Numbered from the stretch's first letter, positions 8,635 through 17,605 are shown. The stretch: DNA of 39,732 nucleotides from Dyella nitratireducens (GCF_014642835.1 NZ_BMJA01000003.1:629280-669011), one strand, 5' to 3'. Translations and numbers: made by a program. The notes: generated from the sequence alone by a model not told the origin.

Positions 8635-10947
8635 ATGGCCAGCAAAACCAAAATCCCAGGCGTAAGCAAATATGACGGCCCTGCCGGCGGCTGGGGCGCG
8701 CTGCGTGCGGTCGCCCAGGCGATCGGTGGCCAGATGGCAATCGGCCGGGAAACCTCCGCGCTGCGCCGTGTGAACCAGCCGGCAGGCTTCGATTGCCCCG
8801 GCTGCGCCTGGCCCGACCCGAAACACACCAGCTCCTTCGAGTTCTGTGAAAACGGCGCCAAGGCCGTGTCGTGGGAAGCGACAGCGAAACGCGTACGGCC
8901 GGAATTCTTCGCGGCGAATACGGTGACCTCACTATGGGATCTCAGCGATTACGCGCTGGAAAGCCTGGGCCGCATTACCCACCCCATGGCGTATGACGCA
9001 AAGACAGATACCTACGTCGCCATCGAATGGAACGAAGCGATGGCGCGCATCGGCGAGGCGTTACGCGCATTGCCCGATCCACGCATGGCGGAGTTCTACA
9101 CCTCCGGTCGCGCGTCCAACGAAGCCGCGTTTCTGTATCAGATCTTCGTGCGCGAATACGGTTCGAACAATTTCCCCGATTGCTCGAACATGTGCCACGA
9201 AGCCACCAGCGTCGGCCTGCCCCAATCCATCGGCGTGGGCAAAGGCACCGTCACGCTGGAGGATTTCGATCATTGCGATGCGCTGTTCTGCATCGGCCAC
9301 AACCCCGGCACCAATCATCCGCGCATGCTTTCCACCTTGCGCGAGGTCGCCAAGCGCGGCGTGCCGATCATTGCGGTCAATCCCCTGCCCGAGCGTGGGC
9401 TGGAACGCTTCACCTCGCCGCAGGACCCAGTGGAAATGGTGGCGGGCATGGCCACGCCGATCGCCACCACTTATTACCAGATCAAGTCAGGCGGCGATCT
9501 GGCCATGCTGAAAGGCATGATGAAGTGGCTGTTCGATGAAGACCGCAACGGCGCAGCCGGCGTCATCGACCACGACTTCATCCGCGAGCACACCACGGGT
9601 ATCGATGCATTGCTGGCCGATATCGATGCCACCTCGTGGGACGTGATTGTTGCCACGTCGGGGCTGACGCGCGAGGAGATCGAAGCCATTGCCAAGATCT
9701 ACAGCCAGGCGAAGAACGTCATCGTCTGCTACGGCATGGGCATCACCCAGCATGCGCATGGCACCGAGAACGTGCAGCAGATTGCCAACCTGCTGCTGTT
9801 ACGCGGAAACATCGGCCGCCAGGGTGCCGGCATCTGCCCGCTGCGTGGCCATTCCAACGTACAGGGCAATCGCACGGTCGGCATTACCGAAAAACCCAAC
9901 GATGCATTGATCGCCGGTATCGAGCGCGCGTTCGGCTTCACCGCACCGAAGGAACATGGGCACGATGCCGTGCGCGCGATCCAGGCGATTCGGGACGGCC
10001 ACTCGAAAGTGCTGATCAGCCTCGGCGGCAATCTCGCCGTGGCGATGTCCGATCCGGAAGCCACCTTCGCAGCCATGCGCAATCTCGACTTGACGGTGCA
10101 CATCACCACCAAGCTCAACCGCTCGCAGCTGATCATCGGCAAGCAATCCATCATCCTGCCGTGCCTGGGCCGTACGGAGCTGGACGTGCAGGCCGAAGGA
10201 GTGCAATCCATCACCGTGGAAGATTCCATGTCCATGGTGCACGCCTCGGCCGGCGAACTGGAGCCCGCTTCCGAGCACCTGCGCTCGGAGCCGTGGATCG
10301 TCGCCCACATCGCCAAGGCCACACTGCCCAATACACACGTCGAATGGGATGCACTGGTCGCCAACTACGACCGCATTCGCGAGAAGATCGCGATCGTGTA
10401 TCCGGATTTCTTCGATTTCAACCAACGTATTCGCCAGCCTGGCGGCTTCCGTCTTTACATCGCGGCCTCCGAAAGAAAGTGGGCAACACCGGAAGGCAAG
10501 GCGCGTTTCCTGCTGGCACGCGGTTTGGACGAAGACCCCGCGCTGCCCTCCAAGCATTTGAAGCTCACCACCATCCGCTCGCACGATCAGTACAACACCA
10601 CCATCTACAGCTTGAACGATCGTTATCGCGGCATCACCGGGCGACGCGACGTGGTGTTCGTCAATGCCGATGACCTGAAAGCCAGCGGACTCAAACACGG
10701 CGACCGCATCGACGTGGAAGTGGTCGGCCCGTATGCCGCAGACACCAATGGCAACGCGCGCGCCGTGCGCGGCTTTGTTGCCGTGACCTACCCGATCGCA
10801 GCGGGCACGGTGGCGATCTATTACCCCGAAGGCAACTGCCTGGTCGGCCTCGACAGTTTCGATCCCGAATCGGGAACACCGACGTACAAATCGGTTCCGG
10901 TGTCGCTGCGCCGGTCGCGTGTCAAGGCGCTGCCTGTGGATGCATAA
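8635..10947 (+). CDS. ydeP: FdhF/YdeP-family molybdopterin oxidoreductase
   Basis: This is a cytoplasmic-type molybdopterin (bis-MGD) oxidoreductase of 770 residues, in the formate-dehydrogenase-alpha-like YdeP family. In E. coli YdeP is associated with acid resistance; its substrate is not established. The N-terminus has the YdeP hallmark FDCPGCAWPDP, with two cysteines rather than the four-Cys iron-sulfur motif of FdhF. The core shows NFPDCSNMCHEATSVGLP around a candidate Mo-ligand cysteine, cofactor loops (GMGITQHAHGTENVQQIANL, LRGNIGRQGAGICPLRGHSN) and a C-terminal molydopterin-dinucleotide-binding domain (SLNDRYRGITGRRDVVFVNA). I took the ATG at 8635, because the longer frame from 8539 runs through the inverted repeat. 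No fdhD or iron-sulfur subunit adjoins. No Tat signal is evident. Confidence 0.9.
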   Translation: MASKTKIPGVSKYDGPAGGWGALRAVAQAIGGQMAIGRETSALRRVNQPAGFDCPGCAWPDPKHTSSFEFCENGAKAVSWEATAKRVRPEFFAANTVTSLWDLSDYALESLGRITHPMAYDAKTDTYVAIEWNEAMARIGEALRALPDPRMAEFYTSGRASNEAAFLYQIFVREYGSNNFPDCSNMCHEATSVGLPQSIGVGKGTVTLEDFDHCDALFCIGHNPGTNHPRMLSTLREVAKRGVPIIAVNPLPERGLERFTSPQDPVEMVAGMATPIATTYYQIKSGGDLAMLKGMMKWLFDEDRNGAAGVIDHDFIREHTTGIDALLADIDATSWDVIVATSGLTREEIEAIAKIYSQAKNVIVCYGMGITQHAHGTENVQQIANLLLLRGNIGRQGAGICPLRGHSNVQGNRTVGITEKPNDALIAGIERAFGFTAPKEHGHDAVRAIQAIRDGHSKVLISLGGNLAVAMSDPEATFAAMRNLDLTVHITTKLNRSQLIIGKQSIILPCLGRTELDVQAEGVQSITVEDSMSMVHASAGELEPASEHLRSEPWIVAHIAKATLPNTHVEWDALVANYDRIREKIAIVYPDFFDFNQRIRQPGGFRLYIAASERKWATPEGKARFLLARGLDEDPALPSKHLKLTTIRSHDQYNTTIYSLNDRYRGITGRRDVVFVNADDLKASGLKHGDRIDVEVVGPYAADTNGNARAVRGFVAVTYPIAAGTVAIYYPEGNCLVGLDSFDPESGTPTYKSVPVSLRRSRVKALPVDA

Positions 10948-11010
10948 AGATGCCGCCCTTGCCACGGCCTACGACGCGATCAACACCGAGTGGCACATAA
11001 CTTAAGCTTC

Positions 11011-11086
11011 GTCGCCCCGGCGAAAGCCGGGGCCTAGCGCCTTGACTGAAGAGCAAAGTCGCTGGGTCCCGGCTTTCGCCGGGACG
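11011..11086. repeat. REP-type palindrome (GTCGCCCCGGCG variant)
   Basis: GTCGCCCCGGCGAAAGCCGG and GGTCCCGGCTTTCGCCGGG are opposed arms of a GC-rich palindrome. The same variant occurs at 21428-21504. It fills the gap between the convergent YdeP and alpha/beta hydrolase genes. The remaining sequence to 11147 includes AAGTAAGTGCCATTCGGAT (11130-11148), a motif shared with 22107-22128, which runs into the hydrolase stop codon. Confidence 0.8.
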
Positions 11087-11147
11087 ACGGCTTGAGGTTT
11101 TTTTGCGGTTCCCAAGGGAAAGAGAACTTAAGTAAGTGCCATTCGGA

Positions 11148-12251
11148 TCAACGACCTTCGCTACCCGCCTTACCCACAAGCATCTCGAACTGCTCGGCAG
11201 TCTGCTCATCGGTGAAGTTGCAGTGCCCATCACCAACCGGTGGCAGGACCGTCAGCAACTTGCCGTGACCCGCCGCACGTACCTGGTCAGGATAGATGGC
11301 ATGAAATCGCTCGGGTACCGTGGGATCGAACGCGTTCCATTGCATCACCAGCGGCACATCGATGTTGCCGGTCAACGTGACGTTGCGTTGGACATAGGCC
11401 ATCGCAGCGGGCGAGCCTGCATAGCGATGCACCTTGCGGTTGAAGACAGCATCATCGCCGAAACCGCGATACACGGTGTTGCGGTTGTCGACCGGCATGC
11501 CGCCTGCGCGCTGCTCCAACTCACGCAGCGCCATGTAATAGAGCGACAGCGGTAGCGTTTCTGGCTTTTCCTGAAGGCGCTTTGCCAGTATGGCGGCTTC
11601 TTTCGGATGCGATTGCAATGCCTTGGCGAAGACATCCGGGGGGATGAACGGTGGCGAGTTGGGAGCAGCCAGATCCGGCAACACACCGGGAATCAATGCA
11701 TCGAAGGCCAGCAACGGCGTCACGACGGCGCGCGCTATGAATTCGGGTGTCGAGACCGTCACGCCGCAGGTGACCATGGCGCCCGTGTAGGCATGCCGAT
11801 AGCGCTCGATGCTTGCCACCACCTCCAGGCCGCCCAGCGAAAAGCCGTAAATATAGGTGTGGGCAGGACGAGCGAAGGTATGAATGAAATAGTGGCGAAG
11901 ACGTTCGTTGTCGACGATGGCGTCGCCGACGGCCCAGCCTTGCGACCTGTATTGGCTCTGGGCAACGGCATAGCCCAGCTTGAAAAAGACAGGCGTGGAG
12001 TCGGCTGCCCGCATCGGCGTCGCTATCGGTGCACCCACGGGCTGGTAGCCATGCATCAGCATGACCAGGTCGCCGTTCCAGTTGGCGGGGATGTCGATGC
12101 GATAGAGGGCGCCCTGTAATGTTCCGGTATGAGTGCCAGGCTTCAGATCCGCAGCGATCGCAGGCAGAGAGCCGATGCCGATCCAGGCCACCAACACCAG
12201 CAAAGCATGGATCAGTCGAAAGATCGCGTAGCGTGGTACTGCAGGTTTCAT
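11148..12251 (-). CDS. Secreted alpha/beta hydrolase
   Basis: This exported hydrolase of 367 residues has a signal peptide ending near SLPAIAADLKPG. The alpha/beta-hydrolase oxyanion strand LVMLMHGYQPVG and the nucleophile elbow YGFSLGGLEV (Ser138) are visible. HCNF close to the C-terminus (GDGHCNFTDEQ) offers the catalytic His, and an Asp probably lies in QWNAFDPTVPERF. The fold resembles prolyl-oligopeptidase-like or esterase proteins; the substrate is unknown. I took the ATG at 12251 because GGAG precedes it. The leader and signal peptide are strikingly similar to those of the upstream serine hydrolase (RYAIFRLI against RYATFRLI, preceded in both by the same untranslated stretch). It lies 64 bases downstream of that gene and is probably in the same transcript. 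Confidence 0.85.
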   Translation of the reverse strand: MKPAVPRYAIFRLIHALLVLVAWIGIGSLPAIAADLKPGTHTGTLQGALYRIDIPANWNGDLVMLMHGYQPVGAPIATPMRAADSTPVFFKLGYAVAQSQYRSQGWAVGDAIVDNERLRHYFIHTFARPAHTYIYGFSLGGLEVVASIERYRHAYTGAMVTCGVTVSTPEFIARAVVTPLLAFDALIPGVLPDLAAPNSPPFIPPDVFAKALQSHPKEAAILAKRLQEKPETLPLSLYYMALRELEQRAGGMPVDNRNTVYRGFGDDAVFNRKVHRYAGSPAAMAYVQRNVTLTGNIDVPLVMQWNAFDPTVPERFHAIYPDQVRAAGHGKLLTVLPPVGDGHCNFTDEQTAEQFEMLVGKAGSEGR

Positions 12252-12315
12252 GTCGTCACTCCTGGCTTTTGACAAAGCGGGCGTCATTCCGCTTAGACAG
12301 TTCTATTCGCACTCG

Positions 12316-13482
12316 CTAATGCGCTTGATGCGTCGTCGCATAGTCCTTATGCAGAAACTCTGAAACGCGAAAGCACACCGGCGGATTGACGTTGCTGAGC
12401 ACGATGACGGTTTCTCCGGTGTGCGGGTAATTACGCACATCGGTGCAAACGCCACCGGCGCTGCCGCCATGTCCCCAGCGAAAGTCGCGCTCAAGATGGC
12501 CCGGGCCATAGTCGGTCGCAAAGAAGCCAAGGCCGAAGGCCATGCGGTAGATCTGGGTTGCCTGTGCGAATAGCGCTGGCGAAATGAGCTTGCCGGATTG
12601 CAAAGCTTGAACGAATCGATACATGTCGCCAGCGGTGGATGCCTCGCCGCCAGCTGGAAAACCGGGCAAGGTTTCGCAATTGAACACCAGCTTGCCATCG
12701 TCGGTGGTGTAGCCCCGGGCGAGATCCGGGTCCGTCGATGCGCAGTCGATAAATCCGGTGTGCGCCATGCCGGCTGGTTCGAAGATATGGCGGCGCAGGT
12801 AACTCTGGAAATCCTCGCCAGAGACGACTTCAACCATGCGGCCTAAAACGACGAACCCGAAATTGCTGTAGACCTGGTTTGTACCCGGTGGGAAGGCGGG
12901 TGGCTGACTGCTTTCCAGCGCGACCATGTCGGCGACACTGTGCACGCGTGCGCGATTGGCCGCATTCTCATTGCCCAACAGCCCGTCATCGCCCGCGCCA
13001 CTGGTATGCGAAAGTAACTCGCGGACGGTGACCGTGTCGGCAAAGCTGCGGTTCGGATAATCCTTCAACACGTCGCCGACGTGTGTATCCAGCGACAGCC
13101 ATCCCGCCGCAATCTGCTGCCACACCGCGACGCTGGTGAACATCTTGCCGGCCGATGCAAGGTTGAAGCGCGTATCCAGCTTGATCGGATCATTGCCCTT
13201 GGCATCGCGCTTTCCGTAGGCCTTCTCGAACAATACGTGTCCATTCCTGGCGACTAGCACGACACCCGAGAACTTATTTTCCCTGGTCAACCCCGAGGTA
13301 AAGCTATCGAGCCTTGCGAATACAGGGTCATTCGAATTCATCGGTCCGTTGTCGGACTGGGCAAGGCTGGACTCCGGATCGGCTGCGACCGAAGGCCGAG
13401 AGCTGATGCCGATACAAGCTGCCAACACAAACCCGATAGGGATCAGTCGAAAGGTCGCGTAGCGTGGTGCTATACGTGTCAT
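12316..13482 (-). CDS. Secreted beta-lactamase-fold serine hydrolase
   Basis: This exported protein of 388 residues belongs to the class C beta-lactamase / PBP4* / esterase (Pfam Beta-lactamase) family. It has a signal peptide (LIPIGFVLAACIGISS...VAA). The active-site tetrad SAGK (Ser110, in NLASAGKMFTSV), YSN (NQVYSNFGF) and HGG (FRWGHGGSAGG) are all present in the right order. Family members hydrolyse peptidoglycan peptides, esters or beta-lactams; which applies here is not visible. The start at 13482 has GGAG upstream; an in-frame extension to 13566 lacks a signal-like N-terminus. It is downstream of the blaI-M56 pair on the same strand (162-base gap), so it may be a target of the repressor. 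The leader duplicates that of the next gene. Confidence 0.88.
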   Translation of the reverse strand: MTRIAPRYATFRLIPIGFVLAACIGISSRPSVAADPESSLAQSDNGPMNSNDPVFARLDSFTSGLTRENKFSGVVLVARNGHVLFEKAYGKRDAKGNDPIKLDTRFNLASAGKMFTSVAVWQQIAAGWLSLDTHVGDVLKDYPNRSFADTVTVRELLSHTSGAGDDGLLGNENAANRARVHSVADMVALESSQPPAFPPGTNQVYSNFGFVVLGRMVEVVSGEDFQSYLRRHIFEPAGMAHTGFIDCASTDPDLARGYTTDDGKLVFNCETLPGFPAGGEASTAGDMYRFVQALQSGKLISPALFAQATQIYRMAFGLGFFATDYGPGHLERDFRWGHGGSAGGVCTDVRNYPHTGETVIVLSNVNPPVCFRVSEFLHKDYATTHQAH

Positions 13483-13644
13483 GTCATCACTCCTGCGAAG
13501 AAAAAACGGGCACGAGAACCTTGTTGCGGCCATCACTAATGGCCACAGCGAGATCGGATGAGGCAAGTTGTCGGTCAGGTCTACGGTACGAAGACCATGG
13601 GGGAAAACCGGCAGTAAAACGGCTTCAGTAGTATGGGAAGGCGC

Positions 13645-15261
13645 TCACCAGATTCGAGTACCCGTGTATTGGAAAGCGCTCGCCAGGATTCCATCCTCGA
13701 CTACCAGCAACACCGTTTCCGTTCCGTGTTGGCGCTTGACGAGGTAACTGTCTGAGCCGAACTTGGTGACCCCTGTGAACGTATAGGATTCGACCGGTCC
13801 GAGCTCGGCGAGAAACTTCTCTCTTGACGCCTTGTTGTGAGTGCGTACCCAGGCCAGACCATCACTCATGCCTGCGCCGCTGTCGGGATCACTGAGGAAC
13901 AATCGCAACGCTTTCTCGCTGCCAGGAAACGGTTGCTGCGCCTTGATGCGTGCGACAAGTGCATCGCTGATCCGGTCGGCGGCGACTTTGTCGATGCGCG
14001 GCTGGTCGAAGATAACGCGCCCGTTCTGGTTGGCAACCACTCGCACGGCATGCCCATCGGCGTCCGTGATGAAGCGCACCGTGGCGTCCATGCTCTTATC
14101 CCCGGGGAACCGCATCACGCCAAGAGGGTTCGTGCCCTCCACGGCGAACCGATTCTCGCCGAGAGGAGCGATACGGAACGGCTTCGGCACGCCGATCTCC
14201 CCACTGACGCTGACGGCGAGACCGTTGCCGGCACGCGTCACGGTAATAAGCGAGATGGGGCTGAGCTGGTAATAGCCTGTGTAGTGATCAAGGGTGTCGC
14301 CACTCGGGATCATCGGAGTATGGCTGTCGCGGTGACCGATATCGGGCGGCGTTACCTGGGTCGCGAAGGCCGCCATCCCCAATGCAACGGATGCCAGCGC
14401 CGCGACCGACACACCTGCCCACTTCTTGGGCTTGCGCAGCATGTGCCTGATCCGCAGTTCCAGGAACGATGCGGAATCGGACATCGCCGGCACCACACCG
14501 ATGCGGCTCGACTGGTGCTGCCCCACGTGGATCAGCGTTTCGCAATACACATCGACATCATGCCCGCCGCGCAGGACACGGGCATCGCAGTCCACCTCGA
14601 TCGCGCGACGCAAGCGGCGGAACTGCCACCACAGCAACGGGTTCCAGGGCATCATCGTCAACAGGATCAGGGTGAGCGCGACGAGCTGTGGGTCGCGTGC
14701 ATGCAGATGCGAACGCTCATGGGCGATCGTGCATTGTTGCTGCGCCTCGCTTGCCTGCAGCAGCCACGCAGGCACGACGATGCGCGAACGTAGCAGGCCG
14801 ATGACGGCCGGCCCCGCATCGGGCGCGACCATGACATGCTCGCCACACAGGCGCCCTTCGCGCCAGCCGCGCTTGCGCCGATGCAATAGCGCGGAGCCCA
14901 AAATGAGCGTGAGCAGCATCAGCGCCGAGGCAGCCATCCAGCCACCGCGTGTCAGCGTATCGATGTCGACGGACGTCTCATACGATGGCGTATCGTCAAG
15001 ATCAAGCAGCATCGGCGGCATCGGTATCGATGTCGTGTCGCGCAAGACGATCGACGTCGACGCCGTGCTAGACGTAAAGGTGTCGGGAAGCCGTATCGAC
15101 ACGGTGGCAATCACCGTCGGCAGCACCAGCGAACCGGCCAGCGTTGCCATCCACACCCACCGCGTCGCGGCCCCGCGAACCTTCGCGGCGCGCTCGGCCG
15201 CAAGCGCCGCTGCACTCAACGTAAGCGCGACCAGCACGGCATACATCATCCAGGCCATCAT
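13645..15261 (-). CDS. M56-family (BlaR1-like) membrane metalloprotease with unusual C-terminal domain
   Basis: This is a membrane zinc protease of 538 residues. N-terminal TM helices (MYAVLVALTLSAAALAAE; WVWMATLAGSLVLPTVIATV) are followed by a further TM near GWMAASALMLLTLILGSALL. The zinc motif HERSH (HExxH, His181-His185) lies in CTIAHERSHLHARDPQ. Another TM is LALILLTMM-like, and a last one (WAGVSVAALASVALGMAAFA) comes before an extracytoplasmic C-terminus of about 220 residues. In BlaR1/MecR1 that C-terminus is a penicillin-binding sensor. Here it begins LDHYTGYYQLSPISLITVTR and looks like a DUF3471-type beta domain instead. The ATG at 15261 overlaps the blaI stop (TGATG); an in-frame GTG one codon earlier is possible. 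It probably cleaves or inactivates the repressor on sensing an unknown signal. Confidence 0.87.
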   Translation of the reverse strand: MMAWMMYAVLVALTLSAAALAAERAAKVRGAATRWVWMATLAGSLVLPTVIATVSIRLPDTFTSSTASTSIVLRDTTSIPMPPMLLDLDDTPSYETSVDIDTLTRGGWMAASALMLLTLILGSALLHRRKRGWREGRLCGEHVMVAPDAGPAVIGLLRSRIVVPAWLLQASEAQQQCTIAHERSHLHARDPQLVALTLILLTMMPWNPLLWWQFRRLRRAIEVDCDARVLRGGHDVDVYCETLIHVGQHQSSRIGVVPAMSDSASFLELRIRHMLRKPKKWAGVSVAALASVALGMAAFATQVTPPDIGHRDSHTPMIPSGDTLDHYTGYYQLSPISLITVTRAGNGLAVSVSGEIGVPKPFRIAPLGENRFAVEGTNPLGVMRFPGDKSMDATVRFITDADGHAVRVVANQNGRVIFDQPRIDKVAADRISDALVARIKAQQPFPGSEKALRLFLSDPDSGAGMSDGLAWVRTHNKASREKFLAELGPVESYTFTGVTKFGSDSYLVKRQHGTETVLLVVEDGILASAFQYTGTRIW

Positions 15262-15635
15262 CACGGCTTGCCCTTGTCGGCGCGTTCGGCCAGCAATTGA
15301 CGCATGCGGCGTATCTGCTCGGCACTGAGCTTCTGCTCCGAAACAAGGTGAGAAAAGAGCAGCTCCGCCGAGCCCTTGAACAGCTTGTCGGTCAGATGCT
15401 GCACCGCGTTCTTGCGCGCCGCCTGCTGCTTGATGCTGGCGAAGTAGCGATGGCCTCGCCCCTCTTCCTCATGCCCGACATAACCTTTGCCTTCGAGCGT
15501 GCGCAGCACGGTGAGCACCGTCGTATAGGCGAGCTCGTCGCTCAATCGCTCGCGGACTTCGGCGACCAGCGAGGGGCCGTGATCCCATAGCGCCTGCATG
15601 ACATCCGCTTCGCGATCGGTGAGCGAAATCTTCAT
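15261..15635 (-). CDS. blaI: BlaI/MecI/CopY-family repressor
   Basis: This 124-residue winged-helix repressor has the HTH in LTDREADVMQALWDHGPSLV and ELAYTTVLTVLRTLEGKGYV. The wing is EEEGRGHRYFA, and the C-terminal dimerisation and cleavage region resembles BlaI. It binds dyads of the TACTACA type in this family. Its length and its overlap with an M56 protease gene match the two-component BlaI-BlaR arrangement, where proteolysis lifts repression. Two dyads (15655-15674 and 15696-15715) lie just upstream of its start, consistent with autorepression and possibly control of the divergent TPR-sulfotransferase gene. The gene symbol is used in the family sense; no true beta-lactamase is proven here. 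Confidence 0.9.
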   Translation of the reverse strand: MKISLTDREADVMQALWDHGPSLVAEVRERLSDELAYTTVLTVLRTLEGKGYVGHEEEGRGHRYFASIKQQAARKNAVQHLTDKLFKGSAELLFSHLVSEQKLSAEQIRRMRQLLAERADKGKP

Positions 15636-15654
15636 GGCGTCTGCTGGCCCCGTG

Positions 15655-15674
15655 TTAACTATGGGTGTAGTTGA
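15655..15674. promoter_or_regulatory. BlaI-type operator dyad 1
   Basis: TTAACTATGGGTGTAGTTGA has arms TTAACTA and TAGTTGA (one mismatch) around a 6-base spacer. It lies 20 bases upstream of the blaI start. The same spacer and arms recur 41 bases away, about four helical turns. Confidence 0.75.
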
Positions 15675-15695
15675 TACCCGGGACCTCCCGGCTTG

Positions 15696-15715
15696 TCAAC
15701 TATGGGAGTAGTTGA
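15696..15715. promoter_or_regulatory. BlaI-type operator dyad 2
   Basis: TCAACTATGGGAGTAGTTGA has perfect 7-base arms (TCAACTA/TAGTTGA). It is the better of the two dyads and lies between blaI and the divergent TPR-sulfotransferase gene, so it could govern both. Confidence 0.75.
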
Positions 15716-15816
15716 TGGATCGCCTGCTGCAGGCCGGATCGGCGCTGGTACTGGGTGCTACGTGCAAGACCCCTGACGCTTGCATAGACTTGGGCGAAGC
15801 ATTTCCGAGACGCCCC

Positions 15817-17415
15817 ATGACCACTGATCCCCGTGCCCTGCCCCCAGTCCAGGCTTTGCTGAGCGAAGCGGCGCGTGCTTTCGAGCAAGGCAACCTGATG
15901 CAGGCCGGGCAACTTGCCCTGCAAGCCACGCAGATCGACCCCCATAACGCCGAGGCTCACTACTTCACCGGGTTGGCCTGCCTAGAAACCGGGCAGTTGA
16001 ATCGTGCGCTTGAGCATTTGAATCGCGCCGTGTCGCTCAACACCCGAAGCGCCGAGTACACCACGCACTTCGCCCGGGCGCTGGCGCTGGCGCAGCGCCA
16101 TGGCGAGGCCTTGCAGATCGCCAATATCGCCTACGCACTGACGCCGAATCATCCACTGACGCTGGATGCGCTGGGTGGCGTCTATATGCAATGCAATGCG
16201 CACGAGCGTGCCAATGTGTTGTTCCGGCGGGCCGTTGCACTGATGCCGGACCATGCCATGTGCCGTTTCAACGCGGCGGTGACCTATACCTTCACCGGCG
16301 ATCTCACTGCCGCGGAGGCCGAGTTCAACGCCTGTCTCGAACGGTTGCCGACGCATTGGCCTGCTTATGGATTGCGTTCCCGCCTGCGGCGGCAGACGGC
16401 GGACAACCATCACGTCGATGCCTTGCAAGCGCTGCTCGCCGATCACGCGAACGACGTCGATGCGCAAATCCATCTACACGGAGCATTGGGTAAGGAATAC
16501 GAAGATCTTGGTGACTATGCCAAGGCTTTTGAACATTTGAGCCTGGGCAAAGCAGCAGCGCGACAACGTGTGGCTTATCAGCCCGAGCAGGACCGTGCCA
16601 TGGTCGATGCTCTGATCAAGGCATTTCCCACCGTTGTGACGACCGACAACGGTTACGGCAGCGACGAACCCATCTTCATCGTAGGCATGCCACGCTCGGG
16701 CACCACGCTGGTGGAGCGCATTCTGTCCAGCCATCCAGAAGTCTATGCGGCCGGCGAACTGATGAATTTCGGCGTGCAGCTGCAACGCCTGGCTCCCGCT
16801 GACGTTCCCGCACGGTTGGATCCGACACTGATCGCACAATCGCATCGATACGACTGGGAGCGCCTGGGGCTGCGCTATGTGGATAGCACGCGACCGCAAA
16901 CCGCCACCAAGCCGCGCTTTATCGACAAGCTACCGCACAATTTCCTGTATCTGGGATTGATCGCGAAAGCCTTGCCGAAAGCGAAAATCATCTGCCTGCG
17001 CCGCCATCCGCTGGATACCTGCCTGAGCAATTTCCGCGAAACCTTTGCGGAAAACTCCGCCTTCCACGGCTACAGCTTCGACTTGCTCGACATCGGCCGC
17101 TTCTACATCCAGTTCGATCGCATGATGACGCATTGGAACACCGTGCTGCCGGGACGCATCTTACAAGTGGACTACGAAACGCTGGTGGCCGAACAGGAAG
17201 CCACCACGCGACGCCTGCTCGAGCACTGCGAACTGCCGTGGAACGATGCCTGCCTCAACTTCCAGCAAAACAACGCAGCCGTGGCGACGGCAAGCACGGC
17301 GCAGGTGCGTGAGCCGATGCATCGGCGGGCGGTGGGACGGTGGGAGAAGTATCGGCCATGGTTGGGGCCTTTGGAGCAGTTGCTCGACCAAGCGGGTTGC
17401 GCGTCATTTCGCTAG
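15817..17415 (+). CDS. TPR-repeat sulfotransferase fusion
   Basis: This protein of 532 residues joins two modules. Residues about 1-270 form tandem TPRs (for example AAEAEFNACLERLPTHWPAY and AEAHYFTGLACLETGQLNRA). Residues about 285-532 form a P-loop sulfotransferase with the 5'-PSB motif FIVGMPRSGTTLVERILSSH. A 3'-phosphate-binding stretch (CLRRHPLDTCLSNFRETF) and a later YETLV segment follow. PAPS-dependent sulfation of a protein or glycan acceptor is the expected reaction. Such TPR-sulfotransferases are common in Xanthomonadales, often as hypothetical tyrosyl-protein sulfotransferases. The start at 15817 avoids the operator; a longer frame from 15712 starts with TTG inside dyad 2. No signal peptide is seen, so the cellular site is unclear. 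Confidence 0.88.
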   Translation: MTTDPRALPPVQALLSEAARAFEQGNLMQAGQLALQATQIDPHNAEAHYFTGLACLETGQLNRALEHLNRAVSLNTRSAEYTTHFARALALAQRHGEALQIANIAYALTPNHPLTLDALGGVYMQCNAHERANVLFRRAVALMPDHAMCRFNAAVTYTFTGDLTAAEAEFNACLERLPTHWPAYGLRSRLRRQTADNHHVDALQALLADHANDVDAQIHLHGALGKEYEDLGDYAKAFEHLSLGKAAARQRVAYQPEQDRAMVDALIKAFPTVVTTDNGYGSDEPIFIVGMPRSGTTLVERILSSHPEVYAAGELMNFGVQLQRLAPADVPARLDPTLIAQSHRYDWERLGLRYVDSTRPQTATKPRFIDKLPHNFLYLGLIAKALPKAKIICLRRHPLDTCLSNFRETFAENSAFHGYSFDLLDIGRFYIQFDRMMTHWNTVLPGRILQVDYETLVAEQEATTRRLLEHCELPWNDACLNFQQNNAAVATASTAQVREPMHRRAVGRWEKYRPWLGPLEQLLDQAGCASFR

Positions 17416-17472
17416 AAAAGCCGAGGTTCGCAGCAATGGTGTTTCAGAGCGATGCGTCATTCCGGCCTTCGC

Positions 17473-17497
17473 CCACTGCTGTCCGGGGAAGTTTCGT
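17473..17497. repeat. Dispersed motif CACTGCTGTCCGGGGAAG
   Basis: CACTGCTGTCCGGGGAAG followed by TTTCGTA recurs at 24065-24090 and, less exactly, at 21332-21355. It occurs inverted at 21532-21554. All copies lie beside REP palindromes, so it appears to be a component of a composite repeat. Confidence 0.6.
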
Positions 17498-17503
17498 AGC
17501 TCC

Positions 17504-17579
17504 TCGACGTCATTCCGGGGAAGTCCGGAATCCATGCTTCGTACTCGCCATGGATTCCGGCCTTCGCCGGAATGACGTC
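17504..17579. repeat. REP-type palindrome
   Basis: CGACGTCATTCCGG at the left and CCGGAATGACGTCG at the right pair perfectly at the ends. Inside are CCGGAATCCATG and CATGGATTCCGG arms. This is the GTCATTCCGGCG family found throughout the window. Confidence 0.85.
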
Positions 17580-17605
17580 GAGGCAAGACTGGCTTTTTCT
17601 CAGAA

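Noticed and set aside
15712-15816. Upstream TTG start of the TPR-sulfotransferase
   Set aside because: It would begin inside the second BlaI dyad and add 35 residues unlike TPRs.
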